Positions 1 through 9,020 of a stretch of DNA of 64,000 bases are shown here, one piece after another. Under the pieces are notes generated by a model, which saw only the letters and a list, made by a program, of their open reading frames with translations, was not told where the DNA came from and made no database searches. The translations under genes and the position numbers were made by a program. The first letter of the stretch is position 1, and every line of letters starts with the position of its first letter. This stretch comes from Billgrantia pellis (lineage in GTDB: Bacteria; Pseudomonadota; Gammaproteobacteria; Pseudomonadales; Halomonadaceae). Location of the stretch: positions 434,001 to 498,000 of the forward strand of contig NZ_VTPY01000003.1 of NCBI RefSeq assembly GCF_008297955.1, given 5' to 3'.

Positions 1-7
1 AGCGTTT

Positions 8-26
8 CGGTGACAAAGCGGTGACA
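8..26 (-). promoter_or_regulatory. Possible PHO-box-like direct repeat
   Basis: On the minus strand this stretch contains two TGTCACC units with an 11-bp period (positions 26-20 and 15-9 read leftwards). That resembles the two TGTCA half-sites of a PhoB box, and TTGTCAC matches a half-site of the classical phoA box. If real it would serve a gene to the left of the window, which cannot be seen. Two short repeats can arise by chance. Confidence 0.25.
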
Positions 27-68
27 CCTGGCAACCGTTCGGCTACGGTCTGGCCGGCGCCCGCTGCA

Positions 69-77
69 TGGTAGAAT
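69..77 (+). promoter_or_regulatory. Extended -10 promoter element for the GNAT-nitrilase gene
   Basis: TG at 69-70, one base, then TAGAAT at 72-77 forms an extended -10 element 33 bases before the chosen start codon. No convincing -35 is seen at the matching distance, which is usual for extended -10 promoters. The same TGnTAGAAT pattern recurs before the ABC importer operon at 23519. Confidence 0.4.
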
Positions 78-109
78 GCTCCCTCCACCCTGAGCAGGAA
101 CCCAGCGCA

Positions 110-1678
110 ATGTCCCTTGACGACCTGCACCTCAACCTGCGCAACCTGACGCAGGACGACTACTCCCAGCTCAAGGCGCTGATGGATGCCGTCTATAACG
201 ACATCGGCGGCGCCTGGCCCCAGCACACCATCGACCGGCTGATCCAGGAATTCCCCGATGGCCAGATCGCCATCGAGGACGACGGTAAGCTGGTCGGCGT
301 GGCACTGACCGTGCGGGTCGATTACGACGAATTCTCCAATCCGCACAGGTATGACGATCTTGTCGGCAATCGCGACATCATCCTCAACGACCCCGAAGGC
401 GACGCCATGTACGGGCTGGATGTCCTGATTCATCCCGACTATCGCGGCTACCGCCTGGGCCGACGCCTCTACGAGGCGCGTAAGGAACTGTGCCGCTCGA
501 TGAATCTGCGGGCGATCCTCGCCGGTGGACGCATCCCCAGTTATCACGAGTACCCGGACCTCACCCCCGCCGAATACATCGAGCGGGTCGCACGCAAGGA
601 GATCCACGACCCGATTCTCTCTTTCCAGCTCGCCAATGATTTCCAGGTCAAGCGCCTGCTGCGCAAGTACCTGCCCGAGGACGAGAAATCCCAAGGCTTC
701 GCCACCCTGTTGGAGTGGAACAACATTCTCTTCGAGCCCGCCGAGCGCGTGCTCGAGAACCGTCCCACCCAGGTGCGCGTCGGCGCCGTGCAGTGGCAGA
801 TGCGCGAGTGCGCCTCGATGGAATCGGTGCTGCAGCAGGTGGAGTATTTCGTCGACGCCATCTCCAGCTACCAGAGCGACTTCGCCGTCTTCCCCGAGCT
901 GTTCAACGCCCCCTTGATGGGTCTTCAGGATCGTGCCACCCAGCAGGATCAGCTCGCCGCCATCCGCTACCTGGCCGGCTTCACCGAGCAGTTCAAGACG
1001 GAGATGTCGCGTATGGCGGTTTCCTACAACATCAATATCATCGCCGGTTCGATGATCGAGGTGGGCGAGGAGGATCGGCTCTACAACGTCAGCTACCTGT
1101 GCCACCGCGACGGTCATGTCGAAAAACAGTCGAAGCTGCACATTACCCCTCAGGAGCGTCGTGAGTGGGTGATCGAGGGCGGCGACGAATTGCGCGTATT
1201 CGACACCGACGCCGGACGCATCGGCATCCTGATCTGCTACGACGTGGAGTTCCCCGAGCTTGGCCGGCTGTTGGCGGATCAGGACATGGACATTCTCTTC
1301 GTGCCATTCTGGACCGATACCAAGAATGGCTATCTGCGGGTTCGCCACTGCGCCCAGGCGCGGGCGATCGAGAACGAATGCTACGTGGTGCTGTGCGGCA
1401 GCGTGGGCAACGTGCCGTCGATTCGCAATCTGGACATTCAGTACGCCCAGTCGGCGGTGTTCTCGCCCTCGGACTTCGCCTTCCCCCACGACGCGGTGCT
1501 CGCCGAGACCACGCCCAACACCGAAATGGTGATCTTCTCGGATCTCGATCTGACCCGGCTTACCGTGGTGCGCGCCGAGGGCTCGGTGACCAATCTCAAG
1601 GATCGACGCAAGGACTTGTTCGATCTGCGTTGGCGCGACTGGTCATGGAAGTCCGGCGCCAAGCAGGACGAGACCTGA
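110..1678 (+). CDS. GNAT acetyltransferase-nitrilase fusion protein (carbon-nitrogen hydrolase)
   Basis: A two-domain protein of 522 residues. Residues about 1-200 form a GNAT N-acetyltransferase-like fold (LDVLIHPDYRGYRLGRRLY resembles the acetyl-CoA loop). The rest is a carbon-nitrogen hydrolase domain with the expected Glu-Lys-Cys triad in VFPELFNAP, SKLHITPQER and ILICYDVEFPE. The family hydrolyses amide or nitrile bonds; the substrate of the fused form is unknown. I chose ATG 110 because AGGAA lies about ten bases upstream; the earlier ATG at 68 overlaps the predicted -10 element. MtfA follows after four bases and may be co-transcribed. The fusion is a known architecture, not an artefact. 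Confidence 0.9.
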   Translation: MSLDDLHLNLRNLTQDDYSQLKALMDAVYNDIGGAWPQHTIDRLIQEFPDGQIAIEDDGKLVGVALTVRVDYDEFSNPHRYDDLVGNRDIILNDPEGDAMYGLDVLIHPDYRGYRLGRRLYEARKELCRSMNLRAILAGGRIPSYHEYPDLTPAEYIERVARKEIHDPILSFQLANDFQVKRLLRKYLPEDEKSQGFATLLEWNNILFEPAERVLENRPTQVRVGAVQWQMRECASMESVLQQVEYFVDAISSYQSDFAVFPELFNAPLMGLQDRATQQDQLAAIRYLAGFTEQFKTEMSRMAVSYNINIIAGSMIEVGEEDRLYNVSYLCHRDGHVEKQSKLHITPQERREWVIEGGDELRVFDTDAGRIGILICYDVEFPELGRLLADQDMDILFVPFWTDTKNGYLRVRHCAQARAIENECYVVLCGSVGNVPSIRNLDIQYAQSAVFSPSDFAFPHDAVLAETTPNTEMVIFSDLDLTRLTVVRAEGSVTNLKDRRKDLFDLRWRDWSWKSGAKQDET

Positions 1679-1682
1679 AGTC

Positions 1683-2501
1683 ATGTTTCGTCGCCTGCGC
1701 CGCTGGCGAACCGAGCGCTTCGAGGCTCGCCATCCGCTTCCCGCCGAGGCCTGGGCCGAGGCCCGGGCGCGCCTGCCGCTCCTGCAGTGGCTCGAGGACG
1801 ACGAGGCGGAACGATTGGCGCGCCGCGCCTGGCGCTTCCTGCATACCAAGCGCCTTAGCCTGCATCCCGATCTGGCCGCGAGAACGACCTTCGACGAAGC
1901 CGCCCAACTGGCGCTCGCGGCCCAGGCCTGCCTGCTGACGTTGGGCTGGTCGGACGACGACCACGACGAGGCGTTCAGTGGCTTTCACGAAATTCTGATC
2001 CTGCCGGATGCCTTCCACCGCCAGGTTGAGGAGATGGACGAGTTCGGCGTCATGCATGCCTACGAAGACGAGCGAGCGGGAGAGACCTCACACCAGGGTC
2101 CTGTGGTCGTGGCCTTTCCCGACCTGATGGAGAGCGGCGATTTCAGCGGCTTCAACGTGGTGATTCATGAGCTTGCCCACAAGCTCGACATGGGCAACTC
2201 GCTCGACGTCGACGGCTTCCCGCCACTGTCCCGCGAGATGGACCCCAAGGAGTGGCACCGCATCTTCACCGCCGTGTGGGAAGATCTGCAGGCGCGCCTC
2301 GAACGCGGCGAGGAGCCCCCCATCGACGACTACGCCGCCACCCACCCCGGCGAGTGCTTCGCCGTCTGTTGCGAGACCTTCTTCACCGCCCCCGACGTGC
2401 TCACCGCCGCCTACCCGGAGCTTTATGCGCTGCTCGAACGCTACTTCCGTCAGGATCCGCTACAACGCCTGCCCAACGCGGGCGAATCCGACGGAATGTA
2501 G
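1683..2501 (+). CDS. mtfA: MtfA-type zinc peptidase (M90 family)
   Basis: A 272-residue cytoplasmic protein with the zinc-binding HELAHKLDM motif at about residues 162-170, typical of M90 peptidases. In E. coli MtfA is an aminopeptidase that binds the repressor Mlc and so links to glucose phosphotransferase control. Length matches the family (about 265 residues). It starts four bases after the upstream hydrolase, suggesting co-transcription, and its stop codon lies nine bases from the stop of the convergent dehydrogenase, leaving no room for a separate terminator. Confidence 0.88.
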   Translation: MFRRLRRWRTERFEARHPLPAEAWAEARARLPLLQWLEDDEAERLARRAWRFLHTKRLSLHPDLAARTTFDEAAQLALAAQACLLTLGWSDDDHDEAFSGFHEILILPDAFHRQVEEMDEFGVMHAYEDERAGETSHQGPVVVAFPDLMESGDFSGFNVVIHELAHKLDMGNSLDVDGFPPLSREMDPKEWHRIFTAVWEDLQARLERGEEPPIDDYAATHPGECFAVCCETFFTAPDVLTAAYPELYALLERYFRQDPLQRLPNAGESDGM

Positions 2502-2510
2502 CGCTGCGGC

Positions 2511-3392
2511 TCAGTTTCCTTCGAGCAGACGTACCAACTCGGGCACCGGCCGCTCGGCGTGGCCGGCGTCGCTCGCCATGCGATACAGCGCCAGTACCGC
2601 CTCCGCCACGCCGTGCTCGGCGTCGAGGTCATCCGTCATGGTGCGGTAGTAACCGATATCCTTGAGCGCATTGGCCACGCTGAAGCGAAACCCCGACGGG
2701 TCGCCGCTCTCGATGAAGGGACGCAGGCGTTCGAGTATCACCCCGCCGCCACCACCATGACCCAGCACGTCGAGCAAGGCGGCATCGTCGATGCCGGCCC
2801 GGCGCGAGACCGCCGCAGCTTCGGCCAGCACGGCGGTAAAGCCCAGCGAGACGAAGTTATGCAGTAGTTTCAAGGTATGTCCGGCGCCGACCGGCCCGGC
2901 GTGGGCGATGTTCTCGGCGAAGCACGCCAGCAGCGGCCTGACTTCATCGAACAGCGCTTCCGGCGCGCCGACGATCAAGTTCAGTCGCCCCGCCTCGGCC
3001 TCCTTGGGCGTGCGCGTCATGGCGGCATCCATGAAACGACCGCCTGCCGCTTCCACGCGAGCGGCAACCCGCTCGGTGGAGCTCGGCAGCGCCGTGGAGC
3101 AGTCGATTACCAGGCCACCTGGCCTGAGCCCCTCGAGTACACCGCCGGGCTCGAACAATACCGCCTCCACCTGGGGCGAGCCGGTGACGCAGAGGATCAC
3201 TATCTCGGCGGCCTCGGCCACCTCGCGAGCACTCTCCCTGGCCATGGCTCCCACGGCCAACAGATCTTCCACCGGCTGGTTCCCGGGGTGTTCCAGAAAG
3301 CACAGCGAGTGCCCGCCACGCAGCAGGTTGGCGGCGATGCCATGGCCCATCAGGCCGACCCCGACCAGACCGACCTTGTGTGTTCCTTTCAT
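2511..3392 (-). CDS. NAD(P)-dependent beta-hydroxyacid dehydrogenase (3-hydroxyisobutyrate dehydrogenase/GarR family)
   Basis: A 293-residue Rossmann enzyme. GLVGVGLMGHGIAANLL near the N-terminus is the nucleotide-binding GxGxxG loop, and GHTLKLLHNF near residue 170 carries the catalytic lysine in the family GxxxKxxxN pattern. Members reduce or oxidise beta-hydroxy acids such as tartronate semialdehyde or 3-hydroxyisobutyrate; the substrate is not readable here. Start at 3392 because GAGGAGAAGG stands just before it; the longer open frame upstream runs into the aldehyde dehydrogenase. It is the last gene of the LacI-flanked tetronate operon, 44 bases after the aldehyde dehydrogenase, and is the second enzyme of this family there (the other is LtnD). 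Confidence 0.85.
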   Translation of the reverse strand: MKGTHKVGLVGVGLMGHGIAANLLRGGHSLCFLEHPGNQPVEDLLAVGAMARESAREVAEAAEIVILCVTGSPQVEAVLFEPGGVLEGLRPGGLVIDCSTALPSSTERVAARVEAAGGRFMDAAMTRTPKEAEAGRLNLIVGAPEALFDEVRPLLACFAENIAHAGPVGAGHTLKLLHNFVSLGFTAVLAEAAAVSRRAGIDDAALLDVLGHGGGGGVILERLRPFIESGDPSGFRFSVANALKDIGYYRTMTDDLDAEHGVAEAVLALYRMASDAGHAERPVPELVRLLEGN

Positions 3393-3436
3393 GCCCTTCT
3401 CCTCGTTACCGACGGCTATTACCGGCCGCTTTTGTA

Positions 3437-4897
3437 TTACCCGTGCTTCAGTGCCACGGTCTTCACGCGGGTATAACTGCGCAGCCCCTCGAAGCCTTTC
3501 TCGCGGCCATGGCCCGAGCGCCCCACCCCGCCGAACGGCAGCTCGATGCCGCCGCCAGCGCCGTAGTTGTTGATGAACACCTGACCGCTGCGAATGCCCT
3601 TGGCCAGGCGCAGCTGGCGCCCGCCATCCCGGGTCCAGACGCCGGCGCACAGGCCGAAGTCAGTGGCGTTGGCCAGGCGAAGGGCCTCGGCCTCGTCGCG
3701 AAAGACCTGCACTGCCAGCACCGGGCCGAACAACTCCTCGCGCAGTACCTCGTGACCGGTCGGAATATCGGTGAGGAGTTGAGGCACCACGAAATGACCG
3801 CCGGGCGGCGCGGCTTCGGCAAGTCGCCCCTTGGCCGCCACCCGAATGCCATCGGCCACGGCAGCCGCGAGACGCGCATCGAGTTTTGCCTTCTGACGTG
3901 CGTTGATCAGCGGGCCGCAGTCGGCGTCCGCCTCGCCCGCGTCGCAGAGCAGCGTCGAGAAGCGCTCGATCAAGGCCCCCAGCATCGCCTCGGCGCAACT
4001 CGCCTCCACCAGCAGACGACTGCCGGCCGAACAGGTCTGCCCCGCGTTCTGCACGATGCCGCGCACCACGTCCGCCAGCGCAGCATCCAGATCGGCGTCG
4101 GCGAAGACGATCTGAGGCGACTTGCCGCCGAGCTCCAAGGTGACCGGCACGTGATGCCCCGCCGCGGCCCGGGCCACCCGAGTGCCGGTTTCGGGCGAGC
4201 CGGTGAACGAAAGATGATCGATGCCGGGCTGCGCCGCCAGCGCCGCTCCCGCTTCGCTGCCGAGCCCCGGCAGTACGTTCAGCGCTCCTGGCGGCAGGTC
4301 ATGCTCCTGGGCCAGCTGAGCCAGGCGCAGCACACTCAGGCAGGCATCCTCGGCAGGCTTGAGTACCACCGTGTTGCCGGCGGCGAGCGCAGCGGCCACG
4401 CAGCGGCCGAAGATCTGGGCGGGGTAGTTCCAAGGAATGATCTGGGCGCATACGCCGAAGGGCTCTCGCAGGGTCAACACGGCAAAGCCGTCGTCGAAGG
4501 GAATCGTCTCGCCGTGCAGCTTGTCGGCGCCACCGCCGTAGAAACGGAAATAGCGGGCACAGGCTGCGATGTCACCGCGGGCCTGGGTCATCGGCTTGCC
4601 GGTGTCGGCGCATTCCAGTGCCGCCAGGTTGTCGCGGTCGGCGTCGATCGCTTCGGCGAAGGAGAGCAACCATTCGCCCCGCCGCCGGGCGGTCCAGCGC
4701 GACCAGTCTCCCAGGCTGCCGCTGAAGGCATGGCGGGCGGCGTCCACCGCCACCGTCACTTCTTCGTCCTGACAGCGAGCGACCTGCGCAATAGTGGCGC
4801 CACTGGAAGGCGTCTCCACCTCGATCAGCGCCTGGGTCGGCACCCATTCGCCGCCAATCAGGGCGTCGCAGGGGGGTGTCACGGGCAGCGTCGTCAT
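3437..4897 (-). CDS. NAD(P)-dependent aldehyde dehydrogenase
   Basis: A 486-residue ALDH-superfamily enzyme. It has the IIPWNYP cofactor segment (about 153-159), FTGSPETG, the general base Glu in LELGGKSP (about residue 255) and nucleophile Cys289 in NAGQTCSAGSR. It resembles betaine-aldehyde and gamma-aminobutyraldehyde dehydrogenases, but sequence alone does not fix the substrate. It lies between the TRAP permease gene and the beta-hydroxyacid dehydrogenase and is transcribed with both. In this operon it may oxidise a semialdehyde arising from the sugar acid; this is inference. Confidence 0.88.
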   Translation of the reverse strand: MTTLPVTPPCDALIGGEWVPTQALIEVETPSSGATIAQVARCQDEEVTVAVDAARHAFSGSLGDWSRWTARRRGEWLLSFAEAIDADRDNLAALECADTGKPMTQARGDIAACARYFRFYGGGADKLHGETIPFDDGFAVLTLREPFGVCAQIIPWNYPAQIFGRCVAAALAAGNTVVLKPAEDACLSVLRLAQLAQEHDLPPGALNVLPGLGSEAGAALAAQPGIDHLSFTGSPETGTRVARAAAGHHVPVTLELGGKSPQIVFADADLDAALADVVRGIVQNAGQTCSAGSRLLVEASCAEAMLGALIERFSTLLCDAGEADADCGPLINARQKAKLDARLAAAVADGIRVAAKGRLAEAAPPGGHFVVPQLLTDIPTGHEVLREELFGPVLAVQVFRDEAEALRLANATDFGLCAGVWTRDGGRQLRLAKGIRSGQVFINNYGAGGGIELPFGGVGRSGHGREKGFEGLRSYTRVKTVALKHG

Positions 4898-4992
4898 ATA
4901 ACCTCCTTGTGCTTGTCATTGTCGTTACCGGGATCGTTCGCGGGCTGCGACGCCCGGCGTCGATCCGGCATCGCCGAGCGATAACGCCCGGC

Positions 4993-6267
4993 CTAATAGA
5001 CCAGCCGCACCAGTCCCATCGATATCCACGGCAGGTAAGTGATGGCCAACAGGCAGGTCAGCACCACGAGCACGAAACGCAGCAGCCAGGGCAGCATCTG
5101 GTCGATGGAGATGCGCGCCACCGCGCACGCGGCAAACAGGTTGACTCCCAGGGGTGGCGTGATCATGCCCAGCGCCAGATTGACCACCATGATCAGACCG
5201 AAATGCACCGGATGGACGCCGAACTGCAGGGCGATCGGTGTCAGGATCGGCGCCAGCACCAGAATCGCCGCCGAGGTCTCGATGAACATGCCGACCAGCA
5301 GCAGCAGGGCATTGACCGCCAGCAGGAAGGAGATCGGATCATCGAATACCTGGGTGACCCAACCGGCGATCTGGCCCGGCAGCCCGGTACGGCTGATCAG
5401 GAAGCTGAACAGCGAAGCGGCGGCGATGATCAACATGACCGAAGCCGTGGAGATCACGCTCTGGCGCAGGATCGGCCACAGGTCGGTCACCTTCAGTTCG
5501 CGATAGTGGAGCCCGCCTACCGCCAGCGCATAGAACACGGCCACGGCAGAAGCTTCGGTCGGGGTGAACACGCCGCCGTAGATACCGCCGATCACCACGA
5601 CCGGCATCAACAGCGCGGCCCAGGCGCGCCGAAACGAGACCATGAAGCCGGTGCTGTCCTTGTGATCCTCGCGCCCGAAGCCGCGCAACTTGCAGAACAG
5701 GTAGAGAAAGAGGATCAATGCGGTGCCGATCAGGAGCCCCGGCCCGATCCCTGCCAGGAACAGCTGTCCGATGGACGTGTCGGTGCTGACCCCGAACAGG
5801 ATCAACGGAATCGAGGGCGGGATCAGCACGCCGAGCTCGGCCGAGGTGGCCTGAATCGAGGCCGCCAGCGGCTTGGGATAGCCATGGCGTACCATCGCCG
5901 GGATCAGGATGGCGCCGATGGCAAAAGTGGTGGCCACGCTCGAACCGGAAACCGCAGCGAACATCATGCAGGTCAGTACGCATGTCATCGCCAGCCCGCC
6001 CTGGACCCCGCCGACGATCGACTTGGCGAGATCCACCAAGCGCTGCGAAATGCCTCCAGCCGCCATCAGGTTGCCGGCAAGAATGAAGAATGGGATCGCC
6101 ATCAGCGGGAACTTGTCGATGCCGATGAACATCTGCTGCGGTACCAGCAGCAGCGGCAGCCGCGAGAAGAACTCGATGCCGATGATCGAGGCCAGCATGA
6201 TCGAGACGGCGATCGGTACGCCGAAGGCGAACAGGATGATCAGCGACAGGCCGATGACAAGATTCAT
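4993..6267 (-). CDS. TRAP transporter large permease subunit (DctM family)
   Basis: A 424-residue, strongly hydrophobic protein with about twelve membrane segments, of the length normal for DctM. TRAP systems use a sodium or proton gradient and a periplasmic binding protein to import organic acids. Recognisable DctM features are the conserved loops around MAIPFFILAGNLMAAGGIS and MITPPLGVNLF. Its ATG overlaps the stop of the small permease gene by four bases (ATGA), so the two are translationally coupled. It belongs to the tetronate operon and probably imports the sugar acid used by DenD and LtnD. Confidence 0.9.
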   Translation of the reverse strand: MNLVIGLSLIILFAFGVPIAVSIMLASIIGIEFFSRLPLLLVPQQMFIGIDKFPLMAIPFFILAGNLMAAGGISQRLVDLAKSIVGGVQGGLAMTCVLTCMMFAAVSGSSVATTFAIGAILIPAMVRHGYPKPLAASIQATSAELGVLIPPSIPLILFGVSTDTSIGQLFLAGIGPGLLIGTALILFLYLFCKLRGFGREDHKDSTGFMVSFRRAWAALLMPVVVIGGIYGGVFTPTEASAVAVFYALAVGGLHYRELKVTDLWPILRQSVISTASVMLIIAAASLFSFLISRTGLPGQIAGWVTQVFDDPISFLLAVNALLLLVGMFIETSAAILVLAPILTPIALQFGVHPVHFGLIMVVNLALGMITPPLGVNLFAACAVARISIDQMLPWLLRFVLVVLTCLLAITYLPWISMGLVRLVY

Positions 6268-6851
6268 GGTGAAGACTCTTCCGGTCCGGCCGGCCTGCTG
6301 GACGCGCTACGTATCGGTTGACGCTGCAGTGCCTCGGTCTCGGTGCCGATCTCGCTGGCGTCCGGCCCCATCGGTTCGCGCCCGGCGGCCTGCGCCAGCA
6401 GGCGAGCGACGACAGCGACGAGGGCGAAACCGGCGCCGACGGGAATGGCCGCGTAGGCGTAGGACATGGAGATGTTCATGCCCGACATGGTCTGGTTGAC
6501 GACCCGCAGCGTCATCAGCATGCCGAAGTGGATCAGTACCCCCAGCACCGCCAGACAGCACGCCACGACGGCCATCTCAAGCAGCAGAATCGAACGCTGC
6601 GGCACGAGTTTGTAGATCACCTCCACCGCCATCATGTAGCCGCCGCGGAAGGTGGCCGCCGCGGCCATGAACACGCACCAGATCATTGCCGTGCGCGCGG
6701 CCACCTCCGACCAGGTGGAGGGCGCATTGAACACGAAGCGCGTCAGTACCTGATAAAAGCTGAGCGTCACCGACACCACCAGCATGACCACGGCGACCGC
6801 CAGGGCCAGGCGCGTCAACTGCCGCTCTAAGCGAAGAAACAGATTCACCAT
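6264..6851 (-). CDS. TRAP transporter small permease subunit (DctQ family)
   Basis: A 195-residue membrane protein with four predicted hydrophobic segments, the usual DctQ layout; the motif FNAPSTWSEVAAR after the first segments is typical (W-x-E in this loop). The C-terminal 30 residues are polar and rich in Ser and Pro. It sits 71 bases after the binding-protein gene and overlaps the large-permease gene by four bases. DctQ pairs with DctM in the inner membrane. Confidence 0.88.
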   Translation of the reverse strand: MVNLFLRLERQLTRLALAVAVVMLVVSVTLSFYQVLTRFVFNAPSTWSEVAARTAMIWCVFMAAAATFRGGYMMAVEVIYKLVPQRSILLLEMAVVACCLAVLGVLIHFGMLMTLRVVNQTMSGMNISMSYAYAAIPVGAGFALVAVVARLLAQAAGREPMGPDASEIGTETEALQRQPIRSASSRPAGPEESSP

Positions 6852-6922
6852 GGGCGCACGATTCCTGCCGGTGCGCCCCCGGCATCACGCCGAGGGCATA
6901 CATGAGATTTCGGGTGAGGAGC

Positions 6923-7930
6923 TCAACAGCTACTGGCCTTTTCCTGCACCCTTTCCAGCATCTCGCTGCCGTACTGCTCGGTGAAGATCTGATAAGCCGG
7001 CTCGACGGCCTCTTGGAACGGGCCGATGTCGATATGGGTCTGAACCGTCATGCCATGCTCCTCCAGCAGGGCCACCCCCTCTTCTTCCAGGCGTGACACC
7101 TCGGCCCGCGTGGCTTCGGCCGAGGCGCGGGCGGCTTCGCGGAACCATTCGCGCGCCTCATCGCTCAGCCCATCGAGCAGGATCGGTGAGCCCAGCACCA
7201 CGGCTGGCGAGTAGACGTGACCGGTCAGCGAGAGATGTTCCTGCACCTCCCAGAAATTCGTGGCGACGATCACTGTGATGGGATTCTCCTGGCCATCCAC
7301 AGTGCCTTGCTGAAGCGCGGTAAACAGTTCGGGGAACGCCATTGGCGTGGGCCGTGCGCCTAGCTGGCGAAACGCCTCCTGGTGCACCTCGTTCTCCATG
7401 GTACGTACCCGCAGCCCTTCGGCATCGGCCGGACGGGTTACCGCTCGCTCATCGTTGGTCAGGTGGCGAAAGCCGTTCTCCGACCAGGCCAGGCCGACCA
7501 GATCGTGATCGGACATCTTTCCCAGCAGTTCTTCGCCAAGTTCGCTGTCCAGCACACAGCGAGCCTGATCGTAGGTGGCGAACAGGAACGGCAGGTCGAG
7601 CACGTAGGTTTCGGGCACGAAGTTGCCGAGCGGCCCGGTGGAAGTAATGACGATGTCCACGGTGCCGATCTGCAACCCTTCGATCATCTCCCGCTCGCCG
7701 CCCAGCGCCCCGGACGGATGCTCATTGACCACGAAGGCGCCGTCACTTAGCTCCTCGAGGGTTTCCTTGAAGGCCTGGGCGCCCACGGCGTAGTGGGAGG
7801 TGGACGACAACGTATGGCCGAGACTGACTTCCTGGGCCGCCTGGACGTTGGCCGCCATGATGGCCAGCGCCAGGGTGGAAAAGCCCCCGATGGCGGCGGA
7901 GAGAGAAGAGCGTACGGCGTGGGTCTTCAT
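6923..7930 (-). CDS. TRAP transporter solute-binding protein (DctP family)
   Basis: A 335-residue periplasmic protein with a cleavable signal peptide (positive start, hydrophobic stretch to about residue 27, AQA-like site). The family signature is visible in the ligand loop around FAEL-like FPELFTALQQGTVDGQENP, near residues 196-215. It provides substrate specificity to the DctQM pair that follows. Its position directly after denD suggests the ligand is erythronate, threonate or a similar four-carbon acid (inference from context). Confidence 0.9.
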   Translation of the reverse strand: MKTHAVRSSLSAAIGGFSTLALAIMAANVQAAQEVSLGHTLSSTSHYAVGAQAFKETLEELSDGAFVVNEHPSGALGGEREMIEGLQIGTVDIVITSTGPLGNFVPETYVLDLPFLFATYDQARCVLDSELGEELLGKMSDHDLVGLAWSENGFRHLTNDERAVTRPADAEGLRVRTMENEVHQEAFRQLGARPTPMAFPELFTALQQGTVDGQENPITVIVATNFWEVQEHLSLTGHVYSPAVVLGSPILLDGLSDEAREWFREAARASAEATRAEVSRLEEEGVALLEEHGMTVQTHIDIGPFQEAVEPAYQIFTEQYGSEMLERVQEKASSC

Positions 7931-7996
7931 TGTTGTTGCCTCTCTTGTTGTAAAACCCCTTGGGGAGGACCGGGCGGCATGGGAACCGCCACGGAG

Positions 7997-8977
7997 TCAT
8001 GCTTCGGATCGAGCGGACGCATTCTCCGCGAGGAAGGCAGCGACGATCTCGCTGAGGCTACGATCGCCCACGAAGCCCAGCGCTCGTGCGCGGCGGGCGT
8101 CGAAGCGAGCGGGCCAGCTGGCGACGATGGCCTCGATGCGCGGGTCGCGCTCATGGCGAACCCTCGTCACGGCTTCCTCCCCCCCGGCCTGGCGCAGGGC
8201 ATCGAGCATGTCGGTCACGGTGACCGTGATACCCGGCAGCATGAAGGCGCGAAAAGGCGCAAGTGCCTCTCCCGATACTTCGGCGCCATGTACCAGGCCT
8301 TCGATCACGCGGGCCGGCGACATCACGAACATGGCCAGGTCGGTGGTCACCGGACAGATGGCCTCCTCACCGTTCAGCGGCTCGCGCAGAATGCTGGAGG
8401 CGAAGCTGGAGGCGGCGGCGTTGGGACGTCCTGGCCGTACGATGATGGTCGGCAGGCGTAGCACGCAGCCGTCGATCAGACCGCGGCGGCTGTAGTCGTT
8501 GATCAGCAGTTCGCACATGGCCTTCTGGGTACCGTAGGAGCTCTGCGGCTGCAGTGCGGTCATGTCGTCCAGCACCGCGGGCAGGTCGCCGCCATAGGCC
8601 GCCACCGAACTGGCCATCACCAGGCGAGTGGAGGCGAGTCCTCGTGCCCGGCACCCCTCGAGCAGCGTGCGGGTGGCATCGAAGTTGACCTCCATGCCCA
8701 GATCCAGGTCGGCCTCGGCGGCCGAGCTCACCACGGCGGCCAGGTGATAGACGACATGGGGACGTGCATCGAGCACGTCATCGAGTGCTCCGGGTTCGGC
8801 GACATCCAGCGCCAGGCGAAGGATGTCGACCGAGTCGCTGTCGGGGGAAGGGGCCTCGATCTGGTCGACGAGCGTCAGGCGCCGAATGGTGTGCCCCCGC
8901 AGCTCACCGCGTTCAAGCAGGCGGACGACGAGACGCTGGCCGAGAAAACCGGCGGCGCCGGTAATGAGAATATGCAT
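7997..8977 (-). CDS. denD: D-erythronate dehydrogenase-like NAD-dependent epimerase/dehydrogenase
   Basis: A 326-residue short-chain dehydrogenase of the extended epimerase type. GAAGFLGQRL near the start is the NAD-binding loop and YGTQKAMCELLI carries the catalytic Tyr-x3-Lys. It matches the DenD family, which oxidises D-erythronate to 2-oxo-tetronate in the otn pathway. ATG 8977 was chosen because the conserved MHILITGAAG begins there; the longer frame upstream is not family-like and overlaps otnI. It follows otnI after 43 bases and precedes the TRAP genes. Confidence 0.85.
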   Translation of the reverse strand: MHILITGAAGFLGQRLVVRLLERGELRGHTIRRLTLVDQIEAPSPDSDSVDILRLALDVAEPGALDDVLDARPHVVYHLAAVVSSAAEADLDLGMEVNFDATRTLLEGCRARGLASTRLVMASSVAAYGGDLPAVLDDMTALQPQSSYGTQKAMCELLINDYSRRGLIDGCVLRLPTIIVRPGRPNAAASSFASSILREPLNGEEAICPVTTDLAMFVMSPARVIEGLVHGAEVSGEALAPFRAFMLPGITVTVTDMLDALRQAGGEEAVTRVRHERDPRIEAIVASWPARFDARRARALGFVGDRSLSEIVAAFLAENASARSEA

Positions 8978-9020
8978 GATGGTTCGTGTCCTGTTGTCGT
9001 TGTTGTTCGCGGCATCACCG

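Noticed and set aside
4876-6321. Long plus-strand open frame (481 codons) opposite the TRAP permease genes
   Set aside because: Rich in His, Gln, Arg and Asp in a pattern typical of antisense frames over GC-rich membrane-protein genes; no domain or ribosome site.
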